Source: Loripinus fragilis (Eukaryota; Mollusca; Bivalvia; Lucinida; Lucinidae). Taken from it: a stretch of DNA of 64,000 bases. This document shows positions 10,650-22,359 of this stretch, one piece after another. Made by a program: the position numbers and the translations under genes. The number at the start of each line of letters is the position of its first letter. Within the stretch, counting starts at the first letter, position 1. The stretch lies in assembly GCA_964019695.1 (NCBI GenBank), contig OZ026519.1, positions 25,723,213 to 25,787,212 on the forward strand. The letters run 5' to 3'. The notes beneath the pieces were generated by a model that did not search any database, was not told the origin of the DNA, and saw only the letters and a list, made by a program, of their open reading frames with translations.

Positions 10650-11190
10650 ACTGCTAGATTTCATTTCATCAAAGGAGGCAAGGGTCGAAACGTCATTTTT
10701 TTCAGAAAGTTGCCCGGTTGCATACCAAATCTTATGGTCTTAAGAGTATAAAAAGTTTAAAACAAAAACATGCATTGACAGCCACCTCTGGTCCCTTGTG
10801 TTGTGCCTGGTGCAAGAATCCCAGCTTATTTAAAAAGGTGGCATGTGCATATCAAATTGAAGTGAAAGGAAAATAGGTCAGTATGGAAGAAAAAAATCTT
10901 ACACAAACATCAGAACTCTCAGAGGACGGAAGTGTCGGAAAAATCCTTTTCAAAATGAAGTTGTGATGTGGCATATCAAATCAAGGAGAAATAAGTATAG
11001 AAAATTAACAAACTAAACATGCATTAACACACACCCATGACCCTTTTTGTGGGACCAGGGGTCAAATACTTAAAAAGGCTTTCCGAACACATATTATTTA
11101 ACGGAAGGAAAAGTAGGTCAATATGCAAACACTAAATAGGCCCTAACACATGTCATTGACCCATTAAAAAGGACCAGGATAAAAGTTATA
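10650..11190 (+). repeat. Degenerate ~230-bp tandem repeat (about 2-3 units)
   Basis: Recurrent landmarks in order are GTCAGTATG/GTCAATATG, AACATGCATT, CCTGGTCCC/GACCCTTTT, GGACCAGGGGTCAAA, TTAAAAAGG and CATATCAAATC. The units are well diverged and their boundaries are approximate. There is no coding content. Confidence 0.5.
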
Positions 11191-11472
11191 TTTTACGATA
11201 GAGGGGTCATGTTATATATTGAGGATATTAGATGTTTTTAGAATTTTTTAAACGAGTTCGAAAAAAGATAAAATGCAAGGCTTGCCGATAATTTTATCTC
11301 TATTTTGCAACGAGCTAAATAAATTCAATAATACAAGAGCAGGAATGTTATATTCTATTTATTATATGATATTAAGATTATTTTGAAATCTCATTTCTGC
11401 TGTAACAACCTTATACTTTTGTCATAATGTACGCAGCGTTGTTATGGACGTCGTAACGTTTCCCGAAAATCT

Positions 11473-11556
11473 GTAAACCACTAGTGGTTTATCAATTTTA
11501 TGCAATGGCGTTATTTCACTCTAAGACGCACGTCATGTGATACATTTAATTAAGGA
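11473..11556 (+). repeat. Dispersed repeat around CCACTAGTGG (family H)
   Basis: This is the second copy of the family at 5650-5735, with the same order of CCACTAGTGG, GTTATTTCACTC and GTCATGTGATA. Confidence 0.5.
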
Positions 11557-11581
11557 CATGAATAGTTAATCAACATGCGTA

Positions 11582-11584
<3 letters not shown>

Positions 11585-11615
<31 letters not shown>
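11585..11615. repeat. (TC)n microsatellite
   Basis: About fifteen perfect TC dinucleotides. Confidence 0.95.
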
Positions 11616-11618
<3 letters not shown>

Positions 11619-11639
11619 CCACCAACTCCCCACAAAAAG

Positions 11640-12110
11640 AACACTTTCTTTTGACACTCTGGTATATTTGACATATCTTAATTTGCGTTTGTATTCTTAT
11701 CAAAACGACATATTTTTGTTTGTATGATATTTATTCATCATTCTTTGTATATTCTTAACAGTGTGAAATTTTGTTTGTTTATTCTTTATAAGCTAATATG
11801 ATTGCTTGCATATTCTTTGCAACGTCGTTTCTATGCATATTATTTATAAAAAAAGTTGCTTCTACAGTATATCATTTAAAGTTTGAAATTAGTTGTATAA
11901 ATTGTAAAAAAATCCTATATTTTTTGTATATGCTTTACAGAGAGAAACCTTTGTTTGTATAACCTTAACAGACTGACATATGCATTTTCATATTCCTCTA
12001 CAAACAACTATTTGTTTGTTAATGCTTTACATATTGAAATTTGTATATGTAAACTTGAAAAAGCGACATATTTTTGCATATACTTTAGAGAGTGAGCTAT
12101 TTGTTTGTTT
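11640..12110 (+). repeat. Degenerate minisatellite TTTGTTTGTATATTCTTTAC
   Basis: The phrase TTTGTTTGTATATTCTTTAC with an intervening AGA(G/C)TGACATAT recurs every ~30-60 bp with heavy divergence. The same repeat resumes at 14580-14680 and 15420-16000. The large PLE-A copy at 12267-14345 and further AT-rich DNA therefore split one older array. Confidence 0.6.
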
Positions 12111-12266
12111 GTTTGTTTAGTTTGTGTTTGTGTTTTAATGTCAATATAGTTATGGCTATCGTGAGATGGTCAATTAAACAGCCCTTCTTGGATCAGCAGA
12201 AGAAGGAGAATGCCCGTAGAAATAGCTTAAAGTATCTCCACAGAAGTATAGGATTAGTTGCGATCG

Positions 12267-12890
12267 AAAAGTAAGTGAGTATGACCAGGAACTGTAACAA
12301 CTACGCACAACCAAGGGCACCATGAAGAAAAGGCACAGAACAATAACAACAACACGAAATCAAGAAGACAATAAAAGTAAGGCATCTAACTCTCTCTTTC
12401 CCAGCGAGATGATTGCAATGCTAAAAAGTACTCAAAGTATTGCATATAAAACAGTGATCTAACATAACCCCCCCCCCCCACAAACAATGGGAGCAAGAAT
12501 ATACAGCAAAAAACAATAACAAAACCGCCCCCTTGGAACGAACAGCAGCCAAAGCCACTGGAAGGGGGATGGGCTTAAATTACTTTTACTGGCCAAAGCT
12601 TCGTCCTGGACCCTGCTGGTGTAAAAACACAAACTTTATTAAGCTCTCAATCAAAGCAAAATAATATACTGTAATGAAACAGAAAATGACTAACTCACAG
12701 ACAGACAAAGATAAATAACAAGAACACAAAAACTATAAAGCTCATATGAAGGCCTCTTAACTTATGCAATGCATCATTATATAGAAACTTACATAATACT
12801 GTGATGAGGCAAAGTAAAAGGATCTTAAAACACAGACAGTCATAGTTTAAGAAAATCCCTTATCTGAGAAAAGGTAGGCTCAGCCAAATA
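12267..12890 (-). mobile_element. PLE-A 3' UTR copy, 5'-truncated
   Basis: The terminal AAAAGTAAGTGAGTATGACC (plus-strand text) opens the copy. It continues through the GAGAGAG landmark, CCGTTCTAAGG-like and TTTTACTGGCC blocks. At about 12890 a second copy of the mid-3'-UTR begins (AACAACAACAGAACAACCGC at ~12900, already seen at ~12520). This marks a head-to-tail junction with the longer copy. Confidence 0.75.
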
Positions 12891-14345
12891 CGAACATCAA
12901 CAACAACAGAACAACCGCCTTACAAAGGACAGAAGCAAAAGCAGCGGAGTGTGTTTGGGGGGATGGGGGTTGGGGTTGGCTTACATAAACTTTATTGGCC
13001 AACCATCATCCGAGTCCCTGCTGTTGTAAAGCACAAATTTAGTGGAGGCTTCTTAACTTACGCAGCGTTTAATCACAGGAAAACAACCAAATTCCATTTT
13101 CAACTTTGGCGAAACAAAGAAAATGGCTCTCAACTTACGGATCATCAAAGCTAAAGAAAACCAAGAGTTGAGCCATTTCTAGACATAGACAAGCATTAGA
13201 CACGGACCCACTGATGAAACTATTATTTCAGTGTTGTCATTAAGACTGAGGTCTAGCCCTCTGTCGTGCAATTAAAGAGGAAACTATAGCTATGAACTGT
13301 GATTGGGTTTAAAACTAGTCATGCAGCCTGTCGCATATCATCCATGCAATATCCCACTCTTTTTTAAATTACAATGTTTTATGATATCTTTACTTTTATC
13401 ATAAAAAAGAAGAACTCCAACGATTCTTAAGAATTTATTAACTTTATTTCCATGAAGTACTAGCTCTAAAATGCCTTGTTACAGAAGAGCTTTCAAGCAA
13501 ACATTGTATTCTTAAAACGATCAACTTTCTTTGGTAGAATGTAGAAAATGCTTTATGAAGTTTATGATATCGATAGCCCTGTTTCAGCACCTTAGCAGTC
13601 AAAATTGCTTTCTGTTGTTGGAGTCACTTACATTTAAACATATTTTTTTAAAACGAATTAGATGAAATATACACATTGTAAGATGGAGAACGAGGAACAT
13701 ATCATACAGACATTAGAAATTAATTTTTTAAAAATTAAAGTCATCTCTTTTATATAGATTTTAGATGAAAAATGCGATTAGTTATGGACAAGTCCAAAAA
13801 GACGGTTTCAGTATTGAGCAGTGTGCTTTATTTAACTGAAGTTCTTAAGGGTATATCTTACTTACCATTTGTTGAAAATAAGGATTACTAATGTTCAGTA
13901 AGTCATCAAGATATCTAGAAGATGACCAGAGAGAGACAGCATGCAATGTCTCTCATAACAAAACAAAAAGAAATCTTCATCAAGAGGAACATAATTAGAA
14001 CCCGTTGAAATACCTACAATTTGTCTATACAGTTTAGAACCAAATATAATAAATATATATATAGTATCCAAAAGATAATGTAGAGCATTTCTGACATGAC
14101 CATACATTATATATTTTTGATTGTTCAGAAGAGAAAAAAGTGGGGTTTTCTCATTACCAGCCCAATAAAGAGAGTTCACTCTATAAAAAGTTTGTTCAAT
14201 TATTTCAGTAATTTTTTCTTTGATTAGATTATGATGAAATGTAGTAAGGCTAGTAGTGAAATCACAGGCAGTCACACTAGTAGCCTGAAAACATTTAGAT
14301 TTTAATTTTTTAAGAACATCACTTGAATCTGCTGTAGACCAAAAT
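12891..14345 (-). mobile_element. PLE-A copy with 3' UTR and RT remnant
   Basis: This same-orientation PLE-A copy runs from the mid 3' UTR back through the C-terminal coding end (~13200-13350) and RT (~13360-14345). It breaks near 14345. It sits inside the degenerate minisatellite that flanks it on both sides. Confidence 0.8.
13360..14345 (-). pseudogene. Decayed Penelope-like reverse transcriptase (PLE-A)
   Basis: On the minus strand the reading CDFTTSLTTFHHNLI (ORF 13895-14275) is a decayed form of the RT motif A segment YDFSTLYTTLPHNLI seen at 26690-26730. It is followed by LFSLLNN, NALHYLLD, FGSKLYRQIVGISTG and FLFCYERHCMLSLS, which correspond to the segment leading into motif B (normally GIPMGTNCAPLVADL). 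Here motif B is damaged (GISTGSNYVPLDEDF) and the frame breaks repeatedly afterwards. Downstream RT-thumb homology continues in other frames to 13360. RT would prime cDNA synthesis of the element RNA, but this copy cannot encode it. The family assignment rests on motif pattern. Confidence 0.7.
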
Positions 14346-14579
14346 AGTAATCCTGGTGAGTCAAGAAGTCAACTGATTAGACAGCTCAGTAGTAGAACAT
14401 GAACAAGAATACACAATAAACGTGATTCATGTGTTCTTTTATGAAGTTTGGGTAACTAGTATAACGCTTGTCATGCGTCTCATTAACAAACACGCTAAAC
14501 TAAGCAGTTCACCAAACTCGCAACACCTGAATTAGCAATCAGACTAGCTACAGATTGCACTACATGAGCCTTGTACTAT
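14346..14579. other. Unassigned DNA between PLE-A and minisatellite
   Basis: I recognise nothing here. Confidence 0.4.
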
Positions 14580-14680
14580 ATATTTTATATAGACAATCAT
14601 TTGTGTTTGCATATTCTTTTAAGAAAGGACACATTTGCTTGTATATTCTTTATGAAACAAGATTTTTATATATTGCAAAA
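14580..14680 (+). repeat. Degenerate minisatellite (continuation)
   Basis: TGTGTTTGCATATTCTTTTA and TTGCTTGTATATTCTTTATG continue the unit type of 11640-12110 after the PLE-A insertion. Confidence 0.5.
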
Positions 14681-15420
14681 TACAGGTAAATGAAACAAAA
14701 ATGTAAAACACCAGCAAATTAGCCTTATAAATTTATCAAATTTATAACTAATAAAATAATACCAGGCAAAACTGATAATAAAGAATTATTTAAGATATTA
14801 AAATGTCTACATGAAGACAGCTGCAATAATTGTCCAGATGTGATGTTCCAATATTGGAGCTCTAATTTAGAAGTAAATTTCACTTCTTTTGCTTAGAATC
14901 AGGAATTGATCAAGTGTAGCTAATGAATTCACAAAACATAACCACTATATTGTTTAGAAATGTTCATTATTCAATATTAATACAATTCTACATAAAAAAG
15001 TATTAGTGAAAACAATTGATCAGATATTTGAAAATAATAGGGACCCTTTTATATATTCAAGGCCCAATGTAGAATTCTCCAGAATTCTCCAGAAAACACT
15101 AGAAATTACAAAAAAATAATATTTCAAGTCAGACCTAGCAAATTCTAGATTATCTTCAGCACTTTATAGTATTTCAAGCATAGATGTTAAAGAAAGTTCA
15201 AGAAGGGTTGTTTATAAAGTTCTCTACAAAATTCCTGAATAATGAAAGAAAATTGTCTTTTCAATTGTAATAAAGAAGATTATTCTAGAAATTATTGAAC
15301 TTAAATTACGCCATTGGTGGTTATTGAGTAAACCAAAACATATTATATCATACAAGTATAAGTTTTTATTGCTTACAGCATTTATAGCCAAATAAACTAT
15401 AGGGAAAATGTCATATATGA
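14681..15420. other. Unassigned AT-rich DNA inside the minisatellite
   Basis: About 740 bp of strongly AT-rich sequence separates two parts of the minisatellite and may be a further insertion. A short direct duplication (AGAATTCTCCAGAATTCTCC) lies near 15072. No ORF with recognisable content. Confidence 0.4.
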
Positions 15421-16000
15421 ACAATTTGTTTATTCTTTAAAGAGATTTACTTTTGTTTGTATATTCTTTCAAGCGTGGTAACTTTGTTTGTATATATTTT
15501 ACAAACAGACTTCTTTTGTTGATATTCCTTTTTTACAGACTGACATCCTATTGTTATATATTCTTCAGAGAACGACATATATATGTTTGTATATAATTCA
15601 TATAATTAAGCTATTTTATATGTTTGTATATTTTTTACAGACTGACTTCTTTTAAAATGTATGCTGTTTACATATGTAGCTCTTTTTGTGTGTATATTCT
15701 TTACAGACTGTCCTTCTTTAGTGTGCATACTTTTATGACTCATCCTTTTTTGCTTGTAGATTCATTAAAGATTTTATGACTCGTCTTTTTTTATTTGTAG
15801 ATTTATTATAGAATAACCTTTCACATTTTTCTGTATACTCTTACAGACTAGCCCTTTTATGAACGTATTGTTTCAAAATACTGACTTGTTTTTGTTTTTA
15901 TATTCTTTATAGACTGATCCTTTTTTGTTTGTATATTCTTTTCAAACTCACCTAATTTTGTTTGTATATTCTTAGACTGATCTCTGTTTGTTAGCTTACC
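15421..16000 (+). repeat. Degenerate minisatellite (continuation)
   Basis: Many diverged copies of TTTGTTTGTATATTCTTTAC followed by AGACTGA(C/T), with spacing of ~30-60 bp. The consensus matches 11640-12110. Confidence 0.65.
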
Positions 16001-16004
16001 TGAG

Positions 16005-16499
16005 TTATGGCCAAAGGTGAGCTATTTTGATTCTTTGATGTCTGTCATCTATCGTCGTTCGTCTGTCCGTAGTACATCAACTTGCGTTTAAAACATGTCC
16101 TACTAAACTACTGGGTGTATTTTACCAAACGTCACAGGAATGATTCTTATGTGGCCCTTTTAAAATCTTTCAAAGATTTCAATTCTTTTGAAAAGTCTAT
16201 AAAAAATTCTTGCCAAAAATTACTGCCCTGATTTAAAATTGATTGGCACAAATGGTCCTGGGGTAAACTTTAACCAAACTTGTTAAAAGAAGTTTGATCC
16301 GTTAAACCATATGGCGACCAGGGGGCGGAGTAAGTTTTTTCTACACCAAAAATCTACTTGTAAAAAGCTATTGGTCTGATTTTAAAATGAATTGATACGA
16401 ATGGTCCTTGGGTGACCCTATATCAAGATTGTTTAAGTTATTTAGATCCATAAAAAAACATGACCGCCAAGGGCAGAGTTAGTTTTTCCTATGCATATA
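16005..16499 (+). repeat. Tandem-structured dispersed repeat (family J), 5' part
   Basis: It opens GAGTTATGGCCAAAGGTGAG with a GTCGTTCGTCTGTCCGTAG block. Imperfect units of ~170 bp follow, each containing TTAAAA(T/A)(T/G), ATTG(G/A)(C/T)AC(A/G)AATGGTCCT and GGGTGACC-like text. I recognise the style from bivalve genomes but cannot assign a class. The Tc1-like element at 16500 splits it, and it resumes at 17558. Confidence 0.6.
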
Positions 16500-17555
16500 C
16501 AGTTAGCCACTTTAGTTACGCACCACTTATAAAATGTAAAATTTCTCGGAAAAGAAATGTGATATTTTTATTTTGTGACTACCTACGTAAAGCGCATTTA
16601 TATTTGCATTAGCCATTGAATTTTCATTGTGATCAGATCAGAAACGAAGGAGAAAATGGATTTTAAAGTACACTATCCTCAAAACACCATTTCACATTGC
16701 ATTATCTCGAATGAAACTCAGATCACATTGCACTTTTTTCAGGGTCGAATTCCTGCTATGTCAGATATAAGAGCCGATTTATTCTTGGCAATATCTAAGA
16801 CTGGTATGCGATTGTTAACTTAATAGTTTTTTTAATGTTTTACTATTTTGGTTCCCAGCTGACCAAAGTTTGAAAAAAGTTGGTTTTAGTTCTTTTTTAT
16901 GTTAGTTAAAATTTCGTATGATTCTGAGTAAACTAGTTATCAAAACACTTCTTTTATGATTTCATTTAAAACAACCATGTATCCGCCGTTTATTATCGTA
17001 AAAAAGTTAATGGATTTATTGGCGTTATGGTGTTGACGTAGGTGATGACGTCACTACTACCAAGGCTAAAAGACGTGTCAATGATAAGATGTTTTAGTGG
17101 TTTGATACTTCTTTGTCCACAAGTGACTCATTACAAAATAATTTGCGAAGAAAACCCAGTTTGATTATTGTAACTGACGTTAATATGACGTTAAAACGAG
17201 CATTTCTTCAAAAAGTAACGGTGTTACTAAATTCAACGACCAAAAAAGGAGTTTTACTTGAATATATAAACTGTTTTGGTGTTTTTCTGTCACAACGATC
17301 ACCATGGATTATGCCTAGCACAAAACAAACATAGAAAATATTGACGTTCCGCTTGCACGTGCATTTTTCAAAATTTGTAAAAATTGCCCTTGAGTAGAAG
17401 AATGGTTCGCATGAGTCATTCCAATATTTTTTTTCGATGTTATCAAACAGATAAAATGTCAATAAATAAATTATCATAGAGAATGTTCGATTCCAGCATT
17501 TTTGTCAAAAAATGTGGGTCCTGAAAAAGTGGTGCGTAACTAAAGTGGCTCACTG
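16500..17555. mobile_element. Tc1/mariner-like non-autonomous element (copy 1)
   Basis: The left end is CAGTTAGCCACTTTAGTTAC. Read inward from the right it is CAGTGAGCCACTTTAGTTAC, and both arms continue into GCACCACTT. Flanking TA lies at 16498-16499 and 17556-17557. The 1056-bp body is collinear with copy 2 at 19915-20933. Its frames (for example 64 codons at 16629 and 89 codons at 17208 minus) do not resemble a DDE transposase, so it is probably non-autonomous. The superfamily call rests on the CAGTG terminus and TA target. Confidence 0.8.
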
Positions 17556-17557
17556 TA

Positions 17558-17700
17558 TATCTTCTTGTCAAGCGTTACTAGATATATTTTAAAATAGTTT
17601 GGCACAAAAGGTCCCTGTTTTTTTTTGAAAAAAAAACAAAACAATACCCAAAACAAAACAACAACAACAACATGGCTGCCAGTTTATACTATGTATATAT
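17558..17700 (+). repeat. Family J repeat, 3' part after Tc1-like insertion
   Basis: TTTGGCACAAAAGGTCCCTG and a CATGGCTGCCAG phrase correspond to the next unit of the repeat interrupted at 16500. Confidence 0.5.
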
Positions 17701-18884
17701 TGGGTAAAACTTTGAAACAACTTATTGTCAATGAGACCAAATTATTTCATTTTCATGGGATATTTAACAAAAAAATACTGATTAACAAAAGTTTAGCATG
17801 GATAAATAAAAAATATTTTTTATTTGAGCAAATGTTTTAAAGTTATAAAATATCTGCTGAAATGATGGTTTGGTATGTGATAAAGTTGAGGAAGCAATTG
17901 GTGTACTTTAATTGGATTTCTACTGCGCCGTTCGTTGCTTTAAACAAGAGAGGGGTCAAAAAAACGAGTTTCAACTCCATTAATGGCAATACAAAATTGA
18001 TGCAGCATCGGTTTATAAAGTCTCTTGTTTTACAGCTTGATCGAATAGGCCATTCTGAAAAAAAGACAAAGGTTGTCTCCATGAGCATAAGTAGCAAAAG
18101 TTTAGTCTTGAAAACAACTAACGTCGTTGTTATAATGACGTTTACAAGTCAAAAACATTACTGTTTTCGCTGTGTAGGCATGCTTAATCGAAAGGGTTTT
18201 CGTGTTTAAGAGGATGCCAAAAGAGAGACAGTTTAAGGAAAGGTAAGTTTATAAAATTTTGTCTCATGATATTTAATTCATAAAAAGTGACGTTAATCTG
18301 AAGTTGAGGCTAAATAAAGGCGATGGCGCTATCTAAAGAAGACGTTTTCAAAGGACAAACTACAGACATGTTCTGGGTGCTTGTGCCAATCTAACATCAA
18401 ACAGATTACTTGATCTCTTGATTCAGTTCGCTGAAAAGTCAAGAAGTGTTACATGCCATTTTAACGTCATAATGGAACGGTAAAACGTGACATAAACGGG
18501 TATCAAACATTGACGTTTTTAACGTTTTTCAACCTTTGGCTTTACTCTAAAATCAAAATTTTTAATTTCAGATGTAGACGTGTATCCTTTGCATGCCCAT
18601 GACATCAAATTTAATGTCGATCCACTGACGCCTAACCAGATAACTTTTTGTCTGGCGGACATGAAAAATGTAAATTTCAAGATCCCCATACATGTTGATT
18701 ACATTAAATAAAATGGTTCATGTTCATTTAAAGTGGGACATTGTATTAAAATCCGTGCTAAACTTCTGTTGAGCAGTATAGATACAATCATCAAAGCGAA
18801 CCCCACATCTTTATACATAGAACCCCATTTCCAGAAATCCTGGATCCGCTCTGACTTTGCATGTTGTTTTCTCTACTTTAATTG
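17701..18884. other. Unassigned AT-rich DNA
   Basis: The longest frame is 115 codons (17862-18209, plus) with a mirrored 84-codon minus frame. I recognise no domain. Several AACGTC/GACGTT motifs occur between 18120 and 18520. Confidence 0.4.
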
Positions 18885-18995
18885 TATTCTTGCTCTACTG
18901 TGTGGGTCACTGTTTGTCTATGTTTTCTCACCCTCACGGTGCCATGGGTCTGTGATCTGTAATTGTAGAATCTCATAGTCATTCTCACTCGTGTT
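18885..18995 (+). mobile_element. PLE-A 3'-terminal fragment
   Basis: CCTCACGGTGCCATGGGTCT, GTGATCTGTAATTGTAG and CATAGTCATTCTCACTCG form a diverged PLE-A 3' tip in sense orientation. Confidence 0.65.
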
Positions 18996-19242
18996 TTGTC
19001 TGACAGGAGCTTTGCCAGAGGATCTATCAAGTTGAAGCCCACCAGAAAATTGGAGAATTTGCAGATATGTTGACCTAGTTACTTTACTTTACTTTACAGA
19101 TAGCGAATGACAAAGGTACTTTAAAAAAGATCAAGCAACATACTTGCTGGAAGCATGTGGATAAATGGTAACAAATCACAGTTCAGGGCTCTGATCAGAC
19201 TGCAACAAAGTCAGGGTTTCTCGCGGTGAGGCCCATATTATG
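18996..19242. other. Unassigned DNA with (ACTTT)3
   Basis: Contains a short ACTTT run near 19080. Nothing else is nameable. Confidence 0.4.
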
Positions 19243-19295
19243 TTGAAAATAGTAAGTGAGTATGATCAGGAAATACCACAATCACAAACCGCCTT
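19243..19295 (-). mobile_element. PLE-A 3'-terminal stub
   Basis: AATAGTAAGTGAGTATGATC followed by AGGAAATACCACAATCAC (plus-strand text) is the PLE-A tip, about 50 bp only. Confidence 0.75.
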
Positions 19296-19737
19296 AAATG
19301 AGGTATTTGAGATACTAAAAGGGAAGTTAATGCAATGAATGATTGTCAAGTGTAACTCCTGACTATAGTAATAATAACGAAATTAAATGCAAGTACGGGA
19401 ACACTTTAACAGTAACCACGTAGCACAAACACAAGAGTCGTGGCATCAAAAATAGTAAGTGAAGCCTATGCATCCTGGCCTCTGCCGGGCTGCGCACCTG
19501 TTTGATATTGTCTTTAAAACAGTTTTCTCCCCTGCAGGGCGGAGTCAAAAGGCGTTAAAACATGATGCCTACAAGGGTTTATCATTATTGTCACTTGACC
19601 AACCTGTGAAATTATAATACTTTGATAGCCACTAAGGGATTTAAACGTCTTGAGAACTAAACTTTACATACAAACATCTGGTATGGTCTCACTGACCAAC
19701 AGTACATTCTTTTGAAGAATCCTGCCCAATATTTGGA

Positions 19738-21110
19738 AGAAGAGTATGTACAGAAAATGCCATAATTACAGACTAAATGCCAGTCCACTGCACGAAGGGG
19801 AACAGACACAGAACACTAACGTTTACTTGAAAGCAATAACAGTCAAATAAAGTAAAGCAACCAGCCCTCTGTTCCTTAGCGCGATGATTCCTCAGCTGAA
19901 TGATTGCAAAACTACAGTGAGCCGCTTTAGTTACGCACCACTTATAAAATATAAAATAACTCGAAAAAGAAATATGGTATTTTTATTCTGAGACTACCAG
20001 CGCAACGCATTAGCCATTGAAATTTTATTGTGATCAGATCAAAAACAATTGAGGAAATGGGTATTGAAGGCCTAAGGGTACTACCTACAAAATACTCTTT
20101 CAAATCGCATTATTACGAATGAAACTCAGATCTTATTGCACTTTTTTCAAGGTCGAATTTCTGCTATACCAAGAACCGATTTATTCTTGGCAATATCTAA
20201 TACTGGAATGTGTTTGTTAGCTTGACCATTTTTAAACGTTTTACTATTTGGGTTCCCAGCTGGCCAAGGTTTAAAAAAATGATTTTAGTACCTTTTTTTA
20301 AAGTTAGATAAAATTTCGTATGATTTTGAGTAGACTATATAGTTATCAAACACTTCTTTTATACAATCATTTAATATCCGTTAATTTTCGTAAAAAAGCA
20401 ATGTATTTATCGGCATCACGGTGTTGACGGTAGTGATGACGTCACTACTACTATGTAAATAAGACGTATCAATGATAAGAGGTTTTAGTGTTTTGATACT
20501 TCTATGTCAACAAGTGACTCATAACATGACAATTTACGAAGGAAAACCTGTTTTATTAATGTAACTGACGTTATTATGCCGTCGAAACCGAGCATTTCCT
20601 TAAAAGTAACAATGTAACTGAATTCAACAACCGGAAAAGGGGTTTTACTTGAATAAAATAATTGTTTTTGATGGTTTTCTGTCACGACGATAAACATGGA
20701 AAATGCCTAGCGCAAAACGCAAATAGAAAATACAGACGTTCAGGCTTCCAGGCTGCACGTGCATTTTTGACAAAACTGCTTTTGACGTAGCAGAATGATT
20801 CGCATGAGTGATTCCAATATTTTTTCGATGTCATCAAACAGATAAAATTTCAAATAGAGATTGTTCGATTCCACCATTGTCAAAAAATGTTGGCCCTGAA
20901 AAGTGGTGCGTAACTATCTACAGTGGCTCACTGTAGAAAGAACATTATAAAGACTGCACTAAAAAACAGGGATCAACAATAAACCTCCCACAAACAATGA
21001 ACGCAACAATAAACAATGAATCATAAACAATAGAACCACCGTCTTAGAGTGGATAGCAGCCGAAGCAACCAGAGGGATGGGGACAGGGTGGCTTAAATTA
21101 ATTTTACTGG
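19738..21110 (-). mobile_element. PLE-A 3' UTR copy split by a Tc1-like element
   Basis: The tip-proximal part occupies 19738-19914. The mid-3'-UTR part resumes at 20936 with GAAAG..., CCCACAAACAATGA, AGAACCACCGTCTTAGAGTG and GGGATGGGGACAGGG. Removing the element at 19915-20933 and one TA joins GCAAAACTA to GAAAG. That is the order in intact copies (GCAAAACTAGAAAGGAC at 58794). Confidence 0.85.
19915..20933. mobile_element. Tc1/mariner-like non-autonomous element (copy 2)
   Basis: The left end is CAGTGAGCCGCTTTAGTTAC and the right end, read inward, is CAGTGAGCCACTGTAGATAG. TA lies at 19913-19914 and 20934-20935. The 1019-bp body is collinear with copy 1 (16500-17555), with small indels, including four extra bases near the right end. 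No transposase-like frame. Insertion into PLE-A shows it is younger than that PLE-A copy. Confidence 0.85.
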
Positions 21111-21130
21111 CGAAATATTTGTCAATAGAG

Positions 21131-22359
21131 ATTGGATCCTGTTTAAGTTTTGTGTACAATTCAGAACACATGGTACATTGGAAATATAGGCTGCAAAGCT
21201 TAAAGTTCATCTTCTCTTTAACCTATATGTGTATAGTGGCATTCCAAAATGGAACCCGTTTTTTTTGCCTTTAAGCTACGAGTGCGGGAACCGGCTGCAG
21301 CTTACTTTAGTTAGCTTTACTATTTTCATTGTATCATGCCGATGTCGTCTGTTTGTCATTGAAAGATATAAGTAGAGTACTGATAAAATTGTGTTTACAA
21401 AAAATATAAATATAAATAAATATAAATAAATGATAAGACCTTTATGTTATTGACTATATATCATATACATCTTACCTTAAAATATGCAATCGGAGCCTGC
21501 CACAGAGTAAGGCTGTACATGTCATTGACAACAACTGGGGTCCTTTTCAACCCAATCTTTCATTTCCTGTTTAAAACACATATCGCCAAAACAAACCTAC
21601 TATTCATTAGTGTTAAACATGATAAGAAACTAGCTAGTTAGTGCACATCAACCATGGCTGATCTAAATTACTGTAGACTTGATAATTCATATACGGCAGT
21701 CAATGTATTTTACGAATCAAAAATTGTGCAGAACTGCAAATAGCATCTACAAGATTTTCCTTATTATACCGATTGAACTTATTTATTACCAGTATGCTAG
21801 CTATCATTGAATAAGCACTCTGCTATCTCGGACTTGGGACCGAGCCGTTTCAGCAGCAATTGACAGCATTTTATACCACAATCACAACCAAAACATGGAC
21901 CCTTAAACGTTTTTGATTCAAATGTTTTTTCAGACGCTAACTTGAATTCGCAAGATTATTCAGAAAGAGTTCCTTGAAAGTTACTAATTTTATTAGTGAT
22001 ACAATAGTTTACTCCGAACTAGAGTTAGACATACAATGTTCCATGTAAACATTCATTCTGAGTTTACTTGGGTTCCGGATCCAGAAAAGAAGCTTGTCTA
22101 AAAGGCCTGCTAGTAATCAAGCGAAAGCAAGATTATTTTCAATGTGTCAGCAGCGTTTACGCGGATTAAATTATGCCGTTGCAGTATGAGCAGAAAAACA
22201 TCTGTTTCTTTGCATTGCCGTTGTTTCAAACAGGGGAGGCCTAGGTTAACAACCTTATTTTGTCGAAAATGGAAAAGGTGTGACAAATATACCGTATTTA
22301 ACTTTATAACCGATCAGTGCCCGTACCATCACTTTAAACAGTAATGGTGTGACTCGAAC
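21131..22359. other. Unassigned DNA
   Basis: Short frames only. A TATAAATAAA run lies near 21410. I recognise no gene or repeat. Confidence 0.45.

Noticed and set aside
17862..18209. 115-codon ORF as a gene or Tc1 transposase
   Set aside because: It lies outside the Tc1-like element, has no DDE/D motif context, and has an equally long opposing frame.
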